64,000 bases of DNA from Phytophthora hibernalis (GCA_012656075.1 JAAKBF010000171.1:1674001-1738000), one strand, 5' to 3'; counted from the stretch's first letter, positions 45,344-56,260 are shown. Notes: generated by a model from the letters alone, not told the origin. Numbers and translations: made by a program.

Positions 45344-47668
45344 CTACAAAATCGTTTGCCACTTTGGTCGCAAGTGGTCGTTCACCGACCGGATCAAAGG
45401 CGCCGACGCGTGGGCCGAGTTTCCACGTCCGCCGTGCAGATTCTCGTCTAGTGTGAAGCACATAAGCAGCATGTTGATCGACGTCTCGTAGATCTGCAAA
45501 AAATCGTGATTAGCTCGGGGAAATCTACAATGAAAGATCAAAGAGCTAAAGTCCCACCGTCATGAATGCGTGTGCTACGCTATAGGAGAAGAGCGCAACG
45601 ACCACAAGCGGTAGCACAGGCGACGGAACCTATTTCAGAGTAGAGATAACAATCAAATCGCGCGTAAGAAAACAGCATATCTTGCATCCTCTCCAGCCAA
45701 CGTACGTCTTCAAGAAGAAACCACGAAATGAGGCACGTCGTGGTGCACACGATCAGTTTGCCCAGGAACACCGATGCATGGCCAATATGACTAAGTGCTC
45801 CGACTCTCAGCAAATTGGAGGAAATTAACGTGTAAGCGAGCTGTTTATCATAGCGAGAAACGTGAAAGCACTGTCAGCTTTGATCAAACTTCACACGATA
45901 TCATCTTCATGAAAAGTACCTTCCCGGACGTGTAAAAGTCCGTTCCTTGGATTGCAGTGACGTAGACGGCTTCCTTGCAAATGTACTTTAGACAATGCTT
46001 GAAGCACCAGATACAGCACTATTACATCACATTTTGTTAGAAACACACTTGATGCATGACAAATACAGGTACGCAAACTTACGCAGCAGCACTTGGCTGC
46101 GAACTCCGTGAACGCATTTGCGTCAAACTCGTTCTTGTTTTCGAGGTACAAGAAGAATGAGCGGATGTGCTCCACCGGGGCTACGGACCCCGAGCTCAGT
46201 GCTAATGTTCCGAGATGGTACTTGATGGTTGTGTTCATTGAATAGGACACGGGATCTGCCTCATCAAAATCTTTCAGTCTCGTGATCCTGTTTTCGGGTG
46301 AGAAATACCATAGCGACATCGCCGTGGCCGTGACCATCTCTGAAATGGATAGCAGGAAGTTCACTGACCAGTACATGCCCCAAAGGTGGTAGATGAAGAG
46401 CCACCGGAGCTTAGTACTCACTTGGAATGACTCGGCCACCACTCGGATAGTTGCTGGCGAGCTAGCCGAGATGGTTGCAATACGGGATGACGTTTCGCCG
46501 GCACCGAAAATGCATACTGTCACGAGGATACCCCACCCGAACAGCAGCAACAGCAGTACGTAGGAAATGAACGGCAAGACCAACAACCGCTTCAGCTGGG
46601 ACAGCGCTCGGGATGCATGCGTGATGAACGCGCCTGCCAGCAGTATTCGAGACATATTTACCGCTGCGAATAGCAAAAGAGAATCGCCGCGCAGCACATG
46701 GCGACTGCGCTAACCTGAAGGGAGCTCAGCATCACCGGGTCGTTCGTGTAGGACAGTGGGTCTGACGCCGCATTCAGCAACCGATAGCTGCTGTACGCCA
46801 GCGTCGCCTCAATCGCCACCGTCGACAGTAAAACACTAATGCAACCGCAATACCGCAGTAACACGAGATACAGCGCTGCCGTCGACAACGACACCCCACT
46901 CGCGATAATCAGCACCTGCCAGCACTGCATCACATGCGTCAGTACCAATAGAAATTCTACAAAAACCTTCGTCTCACATTCTCCAGAGCTCCCACAAAGC
47001 GTCCAAGCGTGTCTTGAACCTGGCGAATCATAACCTGCAGAGATTTAGCTTGACAACAAAACTCTCCATCAGAACCTTCATCCACCCCATCCTCCACAAC
47101 CAGAACCAACCTTCTGCTGGTGCACACACAAAGGCCCATCGACGTGTAGCGTAAGCAACGAAATTCACTTCCTGCAGCTCCCTGGACCCGTTCACACTTT
47201 TCTTGGCTGATTCCAATGGCAACTGCACCGTGAGCAGTTCCCCGTCTTTATGCGGACATTGGTGGACACAAACACCAAAGTCTGGATTGGCGTCCACATC
47301 TGGGAAGTACACGGAGCGATGCTGTCCACACGGGTGTCCTCTGAAGTCCACTCCGCTGTTGATCTGTTGTGCAAAACCAATGCTGCTCTCGTGGGAGAAG
47401 GCGGTGATGGCTAATGCCACCATCCCGATCCAGTACGTGGCCAGGCAGCCCAGGAAGAAAACGTCCGTACACTGGCGACGCTGCTGTCCTCCGTGGTGGT
47501 GGCGTAACAGGGCGGACGGGCGCCCAGTGCTGGGGACAAGGCGGCTGCCGTGCGCGCCCCATCCAGCAGCGGCTGCCGCTCGCCCAGCAGCTCGTCGTCG
47601 TTCATGCTGCGGTTGCTGCTGCTCCTACTGTGGCTGAACTCCTCGCTGAGCCACGTCGGAGACGCCAT
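45344..47668 (-). CDS. Choline transporter-like membrane protein (CTL/SLC44 family)
   Basis: From the ATG at 47668: a cytosolic leader, first membrane span (FLGCLATYWIGMVALAITAF), extracellular loop with FRGHPCGQHRSVYFPD and FGVCVHQCP, several membrane spans, then the family core YHLWGMYWSVNFLLSISEMV, SMNTTIKYHLGTLALSSGSV, and CIWCFKHCLKYICKEAVYVT AIQGTDF. A 64-nt intron (46019-46082) lies inside the CC-rich motif. Later exons give ISSNLLRVGALSHIGHASVF LGKLIV and VALFSYSVAHAFMT, then ETSINMLLMCFTLDENLHGG and a stop at 45344. Intron acceptors near 45870 and 45495 are clear. CTL proteins move choline across plasma or mitochondrial membranes. At least five frame breaks (about 47458, 47034, 46961, 46661, 45810) each need one added base. 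Confidence 0.8.
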
Positions 47669-48146
47669 TCGATGTAAGCTCTTGGATTGTGTGGAATGTA
47701 TCCTGAGTATTGATGGAGGCGCCTTCACTTGAAGGATGTATGTGGTCTGATTTGGAATACAGAAATTGTTGACTCAGAAAGTGGAGGTTTTGTAGTTGCT
47801 ACTCTGGAAAACGACAACGTTGGGGCAGGGCAGCAAGAAGTTGCCGTTTTATGAGAGAATAACGTAGACGCAGAAGTTTCAGTAGCTGATGAGTGGACAG
47901 CAAACTACACGAAGTGCCACGATAGAGCTAAGCAAACTAAGCTATAATACCGGTACAGTGCAGTTTTACGATGAGATATATCTGAAAGTTACTCTGCTCA
48001 ATGCCTTGTTCCATCGGCAACGTAAGTGTGAAGAACAACGCCTGCACCCTACATGCAGTAATTTTTAAGAATTTCGTGAATTTCGCATCAACACACGTAT
48101 GTTGTAGCTTTAATTGTGAATGCAGTCTACCCATACAGTAATCTTA
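47669..48146. other. Upstream region of the CTL gene
   Basis: No gene recognised. It holds the presumed promoter of the minus-strand CTL gene and ends at TTA, the target duplication of the PIF/Harbinger element. Confidence 0.45.
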
Positions 48147-48305
48147 GGGCCGTTCTTATATTCCCGCTTCCACGTCCCGGGACCATTTACTGCATTCTGA
48201 TTGGCTCAGACATTCAGTGAGACATGGTCGAATCTCCCGAGCCCGTCCCGCTCCCGAGTTTATTTCGCGTCGCCAGTGGCGGGAAACAGAGGCAGATAGT
48301 CGGCA

Positions 48306-49450
48306 ATGGAGGAGCTCGACCGCGTTGAGAGCGCGATGGCGACGTACACGACGAGGGGAGCCAACGCTCTGCGGACAGAACGCCGACGGCTTAAAGCTAC
48401 CCCTGCATCGCTTAAAAGTAGCCTACCTCGCCGCTCTCCGAGCCTCTCTCGTTGTATTGGAAACCATCAAGGCAACAGGCGTGGTCCAAGACCCTTTCCA
48501 GCAGGGAACCGCTGATCGCAAGACGGTTGATTGCATGTTTAGCCTACTAAACGTACTGTTTTCGGACATGCACTGCGAGCGTCTTTCAAGCTTTGGCGAT
48601 CTTGCTAGTCGTGAGGCTCTGGATACCCGTGCCACCGGAAGCAACTCAATCATGTGGCAGGACGTCACCAGTGATTACAACAATGAAGATAATGAGAGCT
48701 TTAATGCTCTCTTGCACCTGAAGAATGAATTGTCCAGCGTTGACGCCAGTAATTTTCGCCGTCATGACCATGCAAAACTCTGGTCAATGTGGAAAGGGTT
48801 GACAAAGCAAGTACCGCGAAGCATTTGGGAATTTTACGAAGTCCGGAAACCACAAACCGTTTGAGGCGTTTTATTCCGGACGTGTAGACGTATACTACCT
48901 GCATCTGTTAACGACCATCACGCGCCCCAACCTGCACAACTGCGTCATTCAAATGCTGCCCGTCTCAAGCGCCTCTGACTCAATGGAGATCTCCGATTCT
49001 CAAGTACCGGCATCAAAATCGCCACAAGGACGCAACGGTAAGAAAATTATAGACTGTTGATGTCATTAAATCTAATTATTAATTTTTATTTTACGTGTTC
49101 CCCAGGCAAGCCCGCGGACGCTGTCGTCGATGTGTTGCGGGAGCTGGTAACGAATGAAGATAGGACACTTTTAGCCAAGCGTCAGATAGCGTTTTTGACG
49201 AGAGCATCGCGCTCAAACGAAAAAAGACTCCCGCAGCGAAACCGAGCACGCGGCTACAATGCGCACCGCCACCATCCGCGAAAAAAGATGTTGTTGATCT
49301 CTTGATCAGCTTGCAACGCTCTTTGAGCGAAATGAGGCGCAATCTTGCTGAGCTCATGAAGACTGGGCTACACTACGATGATGCGGAGGCTATAGATCTG
49401 AGGTGCTGCATTGCGAAGCTGCGCTGCGAGATGGAGGCGTGTCTTTAACA
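48306..49450 (+). CDS. PIF/Harbinger accessory protein ORF
   Basis: ATG at 48306 (MEELDRVESAMATYTTRGAN), then in a shifted frame VAYLAALRASLVVLETIKAT GVVQDPFQQG, CMFSLLNVLFSDMHCERLSS, and after another shift EAFYSGRVDVYYLHLLTTIT. An intron (49038-49105, GTAAGA to CCCCAG) joins KPADAVVDVLRELVTNEDRT. The end reads SEMRRNLAELMKTGLHYDDA EAIDLRCCIAKLRCEMEACL before TAA at 49448. The second ORF of PIF/Harbinger elements is usually a Myb/SANT-like DNA-binding protein that imports the transposase. I see helical Arg-rich sequence but no clear Trp-based SANT motif. Two frame breaks need resolving. Confidence 0.6.
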
Positions 49451-49664
49451 GGCTTCTGTGGTAAATGAAAAATGGGGTTGAAAAAGAATTGGGGTTTACT
49501 TCTGTTTGACGGATATTTTATTTTTCAAAAAGCAATTAGTTCGTGTTGGGCGTAAAAACTTTTTCTTCCCTATTGAAGATGCTTGTGCTTGCCGGTTATG
49601 CCTCTTCATTACTTTCTTCTTGTCGTACGTTCCGGATGAGGTTATATACGGGCCTTCGGTGGCC

Positions 49665-50836
49665 TTACGACCAGATAAACTTGCAAATGTCGTCTCGAAG
49701 AACGCAGGTTCGGTTTGTTTCACTTGTAACTTCAACGCTAGATGGTATGTAGCCTAGTTCTCGTATGTCGTCTTGGTGCTGCCCTCGCCAGTTGCCTTGA
49801 TGCTGCACGAAAATTTTCTCGACGTCGACAGCGATGCCGTATCCGTTTTCTCGACTGTTAATACAGAAGTTGTGGAGACGCATAATTGTATGAACTACGA
49901 TGGGGACATTTTTAATGACACTTAAGTGGCTTTTTTAGAATTCGCCACTTGTTAACCATGAGTCCAAATGCTTGTTCAATCCTTATACGCAGCTGACTAA
50001 CAAAAAGTTCAAAGTATCTTTACTCTCATTCATTCTGTCAGCAGCAGTAAATGGAGTTAGCATTCCTTCTGTAGGTATATAAGCGTTATCTCCCACTAGA
50101 TAGACTCCAAGTGGAAGATTAGAACAAACGTTATACAAAGAGGATAACTGAAAGGCACGTTTGTACCCCTGGACACTTCATAGAGAACGATGTAAAACGA
50201 GATAGATGATCACATGAAGCCCGTACATTTATACCATAACAGTGATAATGTCCAGAAAATAGGATGTAACGTGAGCTGCTTCACGCTTGGTTGGAGTTTT
50301 TATTCTACATAACCATCCATCCACAGCTCCCACACAACCTCTTAACGCACCATCTAAACTTTTAGTGGCAAAAGCTTCGCATTGATGCTTCATTTCATCT
50401 CTCGTTTTAAGAAATCTAATTGTTAATTCTTCACATGCAAGTAACGCAGACATACCAGAATTCACATAACGAAAAATGTAGGCACAGTCATCATGGCAAT
50501 TGCTGAAATGTCATCATATGATCCACCAGCTAACCATCGCAACGTACAATGCAAAACAATCTCAACACAAACAGTAGAGTATGGGTGAAGAACACCCAGT
50601 TTAGGCTCTAGCAAACCGCATAACTGGCTGAATGCATCGAAACTCATTCGGTACCGACGCTGAAAACGCCCTGGGCGGGGTAGCACCCCGAAAGGTACTC
50701 ACTCCACATGAAAGGAGGGAGGCTAGTTTTTCACTACGCTCATTCAACACATCCATATACACCAAAGCCCACACGCTCACCAGCTCCGTGTACTCACCTG
50801 TCGCTTGCTCGCAATGCATAAGTAGTTGCTTGGACA
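49665..50836 (-). pseudogene. PIF/Harbinger DDE transposase (frameshifted)
   Basis: From an ATG at 50836: MSKQLLMHCEQATGEYTELV, then in a second frame RRYRMSFDAFSQLCGLLEPK and LRWLAGGSYDDISAI, then CVGAVDGWLCRIKTPTKREA (first Asp), SGHYHCYGINV (in place of GxxNVQA), VGDNAYIPTEGMLTPF (second Asp), RIEQAFGLMVNKWRI (Glu) and MRLHNFCINSRENGYGIAV (family: LHNFL). All three catalytic residues are present, but three or more frame changes and stops interrupt the reading. Given the missing-base pattern elsewhere in the window, some breaks may not be real. Confidence 0.8.
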
Positions 50837-51027
50837 TTGTGTCTACCCTCGTCGTAACCGTGAATGAGGGTGGTGGCAAATTTACGGTATTTTTAAGAAA
50901 CAGTGTAGGTTAATGACATTTGATAAGATTATGTTCGATACATAATTCCCGGGCGTTCATTCTTATTTTGGTAAATTGGGACCAACTTTTCCCGGGAGTC
51001 GTCCCGGGAACTTAAGAACGGCCCTTA

Positions 51028-51607
51028 CGGCTGGGGCATGTACATGTATTATTATAATACATATTGTCATTTGCATTTATTTTGCCGTCTATTTTAGACT
51101 CTAAAATAGACTTTGTGGAAATCAGTTTCGATTAGCCCCACGTGCAAAAGGCTGAGATGCCCCAACGATCTCGCTTTTGCACTCCCAGAACTGCATTTCT
51201 GCGTTTCCAGGCTGTAAACAAGACGGTTGTGCTACAAAATCGAGTTTTAGCGTTTAGCACCTGCCTTTTAAGTTTGCACTTTCGCTTCGGAGTAAAGTCG
51301 TAATTAGGATAAAAATCGAGTTGGCAGGTCTAATATAATAGACTTTTATCGAGCCTTTTGCCAAAATATATGCAAAGCACAATACATGTACTGCACGCTA
51401 CACTGCATTAGCGGCTACAGTATTACAGTGATCATTATAGCAAAGCTTGCTCAAGACCGTAGCAACGGTCGACAACCAGGTTTGGCCCATGCACTTTCAA
51501 ATCGAAGGAACTCCAGCTGCCGCGGAGTCGCCCCTCTGTTGGTGGAGATGATTCTGCGACTTTCATCGCGACGAGTGAGCGGAGGATGGCGGGGCTTCTC
51601 GTCTACC
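51028..51607. other. Intergenic
   Basis: No gene. Contains TCTATTTTAGACTCTAAAATAGA (a hairpin near 51088-51110) and the word GCAAAGCACAATACATGTAC at about 51372, shared with 40704-40723. Confidence 0.45.
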
Positions 51608-51624
51608 TCATTCTGACATTTGTC
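51608..51624 (+). promoter_or_regulatory. Oomycete Inr/FPR start site for the trypsin-like gene
   Basis: TCATTCTGACATTTGTC matches the oomycete transcription start element, an initiator (YTCANTYY) directly followed by the flanking promoter region (MWTTTNC). It sits 42 bp before the ATG at 51666, the usual spacing in Phytophthora genes. Confidence 0.7.
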
Positions 51625-51665
51625 CTTCATACCCAAGTACCCTTGTTCAAGCTTCGCAGGTGCAG

Positions 51666-52442
51666 ATGAAGTTCACAGCTTCAGTTGCTGCGACTTCGTG
51701 CTTGATACTGGAATTCGCGCACGGAAGTGACGTCGTTGAACGCAAACTGGTTCTTGGTGGAGAGGTCGTCCCGGCCGGCGCCAAGACATACAACGTGGGT
51801 GTTCGCACCCGTTCGAGCGGCAACAGTGTTTGTGGTGGAGCCCTCATATCGCCAACTCATGTGCTCACAGCATCACACTGCAGCAGCAACTACGATATTC
51901 GTTGGGTCTCTGTGGGCTCGCACTACGTCAACGGATCGACCGATGGCGAGCAGATCAAGGTGGCGTCGATAATGAACCACCCAGAGTACGAGTCGGGGCT
52001 TTTCCCCAATGACTTCCTCATTCTAGAGCTGCAGAAGCCTAGCTCATTCACGCCTGTGAAGCTTGCCGCTGCGGATGACTCCGACTTTGCCGTTGGTAAA
52101 TCGGCAACAGTCTTTGGGTGGGGACACACCTCCAACAACGGCTCGGTTTCCTACGAGCTACGAGGTGTAGACGTCCCGCTTTGGGACGATGAAAACTGCA
52201 CCAAGGTCATGGATGCCGACGTGTCGATGGTTTGTGCAGGTGGCGTCGCCAATAAGGACGCGTGTGAAAGGGACTCAGGTGGTCCCCTCATTGTCGAAAC
52301 GGGAACGCAGGATGTGGTGGTTGGCGTTTCGAGCTGGGGACCATCGCCGTGCGGGACGGAGGGTGCTCCTGGCGTGTACTCTCGCGTTTCGCATGTTCGG
52401 GAATGGATCGACTCGGTTGTCAACGGCACGTGCTTTGCGTAA
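51666..52442 (+). CDS. Secreted trypsin-like protein (S1 family, GIP-like)
   Basis: 258 residues, single exon. I use the ATG at 51666 (the upstream GTG is not a eukaryotic start). A signal peptide ends near AHG (residues 18-20), then a short propeptide and KLVLGGEVV. The triad positions are filled: His71 (LTASHC), Asp116 (PNDFLILEL) and Ser204 (RDSGGPLIV); Asp198 would give trypsin specificity. The oxyanion-hole Gly before Asp-Ser is Arg202 (ERDSGG instead of GDSGG), which should weaken catalysis. Phytophthora glucanase inhibitor proteins are secreted members of this fold that block plant endoglucanases and usually lack triad residues. This one could be a weak protease or an inhibitor; sequence alone does not decide. 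Two decayed relatives lie at 25174 and 31900. Confidence 0.85.
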   Translation: MKFTASVAATSCLILEFAHGSDVVERKLVLGGEVVPAGAKTYNVGVRTRSSGNSVCGGALISPTHVLTASHCSSNYDIRWVSVGSHYVNGSTDGEQIKVASIMNHPEYESGLFPNDFLILELQKPSSFTPVKLAAADDSDFAVGKSATVFGWGHTSNNGSVSYELRGVDVPLWDDENCTKVMDADVSMVCAGGVANKDACERDSGGPLIVETGTQDVVVGVSSWGPSPCGTEGAPGVYSRVSHVREWIDSVVNGTCFA

Positions 52443-52613
52443 CCTTGCTAATGTGACTGTACCTAACGTTAGGTAGATACCTAGAGACTATCGAATGTCA
52501 ATCTTGTGAGTTTTTGCTTCTCCACTTCCAAAATCACAGAATATTCAATGTTACAAGTGACATGCAAAATTTGGAACCAAATCTGACAATAACAAGGTCG
52601 CTTGTCGTTTGAA

Positions 52614-52685
52614 GCTCGCGTGGCCCAATGGATACGGCGCTGCCCTCCTAAGGCAGAGATTGCGGGTTCAAGTCCCGCCGTGAGT
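52614..52685 (+). tRNA. tRNA-Arg (CCT)
   Basis: 72 nt without intron. The acceptor stem GCTCGCG pairs with CGTGAGT (two G-T pairs). The D arm is GCCC..GGC. The anticodon stem CTGCC/GGCAG encloses loop CTCCTAA with anticodon CCT. The T arm is GCGGG TTCAAGT CCCGC. No CCA is encoded, as expected for a nuclear gene. Box A and Box B (GGTTCAAGTCC) are in place and TTTTT at 52689-52693 follows as Pol III terminator. Confidence 0.93.
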
Positions 52686-52688
52686 ATA

Positions 52689-52693
52689 TTTTT
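52689..52693 (+). terminator. Pol III terminator of the tRNA gene
   Basis: Run of five T four bases after the tRNA 3' end. Confidence 0.75.
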
Positions 52694-52699
52694 CTGTCA

Positions 52700-54071
52700 G
52701 AAACTGATGAACCTGAAAATTGATGCCAAAAAACACGGATGTTTCCATTTATTTGAAATGGTTCAGCGACAGGAAGTATGGATTGTTTACTGTGGACATG
52801 TGATGGACGAAATCGCGAGCTGAGAAAACTGAGTTGCCTTTTGATTTATTTACAATCGCTGTCTGTTAGTAGTTTCAATGTGCGCTGTGTCTGAGCTTGA
52901 GAATACGAGGTGCAACTACCCACCGTCTGCCTTATCAACAGGGCTCCCGATTACGGCATTTTTATTTATGAGGAGGCCTTCTCCGACATAAATAATGGCA
53001 TGAGCAATCTGAAATCGAAGCATAAATTATGCCGTCTTACAGCAGTGAACAATAAATAATGAAGCGCTACATGTAGTTGACGTTACCTTGCCCTTTAAAA
53101 ACATCAAAATCTAACTTGGAGATGTTTGTGTGAGAAGTACAAGCACATATTACTGAAGTACAACATTTGACAACGGATTTGGCAGCTCGAACGACTTTAT
53201 AAGGACGAAGACTGAGCTCTATAAATTATGTGGTGGTGTGTCCAGAATAAATTATGTTATGGTCTTCATGGTTGGCAGAAATAAATATATTTATGGTTTC
53301 ATAAGAAATTATTGAAATAATCGGGGCGGATAAGAATGCCACAGCGATTTTGGTTTTGTGGAGAAGTTCTTCTTTTCAGTCGTTAGCAGTAGAAAACGGT
53401 TAAATGACGTCAATGCACCTTACTGAGAAAAGAAAAAGAAAAGTTCTCTTTGGACTCAAACCAAGCGTAATTTGTGGCTGCAGGCGACGGTAAGCCAATG
53501 CATTTTTTCATTTTTTCCGCTTGAAACTGTGACGTTTGCAAGGGTGGTAGAATTTCCGGAACCGGAGTTCCCGATATTCTCAAGAGGTTGAGGGTACGGT
53601 GCATTTCCGTGGCACGATTGTTGGTATTCAACGGGACTACATGTAGACTTGTTGTGTCTCGAATGAGGCAGCAGTGCTACAAACGCACGTACTACAGTAT
53701 TTGGATTTTTAAAGGGTGTTGTGAGCTCGTTAAAGCTCGTGTTTCATTGGTATCTCCGCTTACCGTCCCTTTACAATGAAGTACTTCAAAATCGAAGTCT
53801 TTAGTTTCTTGGAATTGGGCGCAGAGGTCCAACTCCCAGATCAACCTTTTCATTTGATTGTGTCGTTACATGTAAACAAGACGTGGAGACTCTCCACTGG
53901 AGAGAGATCTGTTTGACTATGTTTTGTTCAGGGCTCCGAAATGCCCGTACCGGTACCGTAATGTGTATTATCTGCCTGGCGACAAAATCGAAGCTGATGA
54001 GAAGATGAGGAGCAGAGACTGAAGTGCATTTTCAAAAGCATGTTTTTGAGGCCAAAATGATGTTGCGGTGT
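52700..54071. other. Intergenic, AT-rich
   Basis: No gene recognised. Between 52960 and 53300 the word (C/A)ATAAAT(T/A)ATG recurs at least five times at irregular spacing. The short ORFs lack motifs. Confidence 0.45.
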
Positions 54072-55100
54072 TCATTCTGTCTTGATCTCCACCTTCGGCA
54101 GCTCTGTCTTCATCTCGCTCTTCAGTTGGACAGTCTGCGGCGCAACATCGGGCTGAGATCTCGCCCTCGAACGAGTTGGAATGACGCGCGCAGGTACTTC
54201 ACTGATTGTAGAAGCTGGTGGGACATACTCCGACGTGTCCACCGCCTGCCCCTTCCTCTTCTTTTCTGCCTTCCCCGCAGCTTCATCCGCTTTACGTTTC
54301 AGCCGCTTCTTCTTTTCAGGTTTAGCCTTCTTCTTCTTCTTGCTCGTCTTTTCCTTCTCGTACGTTGGCGGCTTCTTAATCTTGATATCCTCCATCAAAC
54401 ACTTAAACGCCCTCGGGTTTTCACGCTTGAGCAATGCCGACTGCCGCGCCAGGTCATTGTTCTCTTTATCCAGCTGCTGCTCGTATTCCTCGCGTCTCTT
54501 GGTCATTTTCAACTTGCTTGCCTCGTCCCTCTTCCTCTGCAGAGCTCGTTTTGCCATTTTCAACCTCCCTACTTGGTTCGTGAATACCGCACTTGCATCT
54601 TTACTGCGTGTTTCCGCCTTCCTGGACCGTAAAGGCACTTGAGGTTTCGCCCTCGTAGGTAGTACGAGTGGTTTAGCATCACGGTTCACATTTCCGGTGC
54701 ACGCTTTGCACTTGCGAAAGTCTATTCGGTTTTCGCTGCGTTGGGTCTTCGAGAACATCGAGTCAGGCAGCACCAGGTTGCAACATTTGCAGTCGAGCAT
54801 ATCCTTGGCTTGAAGAATTTCACCTTGGGGCACTACACGTCTCAAGAATTGGGTATTCTTGTTTGGGTTCCTTTTCTTGTTGGTTGAACGTCTCAAGAAT
54901 TGGGTATTCTTGTTTGGGTTCTTTTTCTTGTTGGTTGAACGTCTCAAGAATTGGGTATTCTTGTTTGGGCTCTGTCACGAGGGACTCGACAACTTCAGAC
55001 TTGACGACTACCGAAGATTCGGCTGCAGGTTGAGGATTGCCGACGCTTGGCTCGGACTTTACTTGCAGATTCGCGACCTCGTCTTCGCTTTCCGTGGAGC
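54072..55100 (-). CDS. Lysine-rich Stc1-type zinc-finger protein
   Basis: The minus-strand frame ending at 54072 carries a zinc-finger-like CKCCNLVLPDSMFSKTQRSE followed by FRKCKACTG, matching the Stc1 pattern (CxxC...LPxxxFSKxQ...CxxC). It then has a long charged coiled stretch, a Lys-rich basic tract (KEKTSKKKKKAKPEKKKRLK, nuclear-localisation-like) and an end with LKSEMKTELPKVEIKTE, repeats of the sumoylation-type psi-K-x-E motif. No ATG opens this frame before the KDM codon near 54803. Upstream, a different frame with SSTESEDE, VKSEPSVG and VVVKSEVVE runs into the 51-bp repeat array (54837-54971), where the frames must switch. In fission yeast Stc1 links small-RNA silencing to histone methylation; a chromatin role here is inference. 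A broken relative lies at 36659. Confidence 0.6.
54837..54971 (-). repeat. 51-bp tandem repeat within the Stc1-type gene
   Basis: 2.6 copies of a 51-bp unit (starts at 54837, 54888 and 54939, nearly identical). The unit is 17 codons, so copy number does not alter the frame. It is open in two frames on the minus strand: EPKQEYPILETFNQQEK in one, PNKNTQFLRRSTNKK in the other. Only the second leads on to the zinc finger; the first ends at a TGA after CSAPR. Confidence 0.9.
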
Positions 55101-56258
55101 TCCCGCCATCGGAGTATTACCGAAGTGGCAAGTCAAGATCGCGTACGATCATGGCCGGGAATTACTAGTATGTGACGTCGCTATGCATGTACAGTAGTTG
55201 TCAATGTTGGACGACAAAAGCCTCACGACTATTTTAATAAAATATTTCAGTGTGCGATCACCAGATTTAGCAGATTCTGCAAACTGCCCCAACACTGTTG
55301 GGCCAACAGCAGTGCGGGGACTAAGATATTCGTAAGCACCGATGGCTACGTGTCGTGTGACGAACATGTTCACGCTTACAACTCGGTTTGCATCGCGTTC
55401 ACAAACCAGGCGGCTTTGAAAGACAAGCCCGGCAGCAAATTGAAGCAACGAATCTCACGGACAAAACTCCATTGTGACGTGGCGAGGAAAAGTGTGTCCC
55501 GCCGCTTGATTCGTATCATGGTCAACAATGCGATGTCATGGGCTCAATCTCGACGTGGTCGGCCTGAGTCGAGCGCATTGCGTCATCTCGCTCAGTGTCG
55601 CACTGCAACGCACTTGCCCCGGTTTTAGCTCGTAAAAAGCTGTCCCATCTCGTTTACGTGCCGATTGACTCTCTCATTGGTCAAAATTGCGATTAACCAA
55701 TGAAAATCATAGCGAATTCGACAGGGGGCCATGACGCGGTTTGCTTGGATACCGAAACGCGCTGCTCATGGTAACGAATGGCTGAAAATGTGCCAAAAAA
55801 ATGTGTCGATTTGTGGGTAAAAGAAGCATGGCTACATTTATTGTCCCTGTCGTAATAGTTGATCCAAAAATATTAACACATGCCACGTTTCGAGGCGCAG
55901 CACCTTCAATTTTGGTCGGCCAGGACTGCCCAGGCCAACAACAGAATGCTACGCCAATAAGCTATCGAATGGTGTTGTTTGTAAATACGTCAGCCCAATT
56001 TAAGAATGGTGCGAGCCTTCCAACTCCAGAGGGTTCGGTCCGACGTCTCCAACAATCTGGCTCTATGCGAAAAACTCGTATCTTACCCGTGGGTTTTGGT
56101 CTCTCAACCAATGCGAACTTCGTATTTCACGACTATTGCAACTAACCCTAATAGAATCCTTTCCCCAAACGTTTAGAGCGCGGAAACCCTTTGTTCGGGC
56201 TTGCTTATCTTAAAAACTACTGCGAATTAGCCAAAACGGACGCGTCTCGTTCACCCTA
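55101..56258. other. Intergenic
   Basis: No gene with recognisable motifs. The plus-strand ORFs at 55350-55628 and 55801-56145 have no family features and no promoter match. Confidence 0.4.
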
Positions 56259-56260
56259 TA

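Larger units (their letters stand above)
48147..51024. mobile_element. PIF/Harbinger DNA transposon, complete ends
   Basis: A 2,878-bp element with inverted termini GGGCCGTTCTTA(T/A)(A/G)TTCCCG and flanking TTA on both sides (48144-48146, 51025-51027). TTA/TAA target duplications are the hallmark of PIF/Harbinger. It has two genes in convergent orientation: an accessory ORF on the plus strand and a DDE transposase on the minus strand. Subterminal CCCGGGA motifs occur at both ends. Confidence 0.9.

Noticed and set aside
52602..52823. A 73-residue protein overlapping the tRNA
   Set aside because: The frame runs straight through the tRNA and has no ATG context or motif.
54072..54947. Stc1-type gene starting at 54947 within the repeat
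   Set aside because: The codon there is TTG, so this is an artefact of bacterial start rules.
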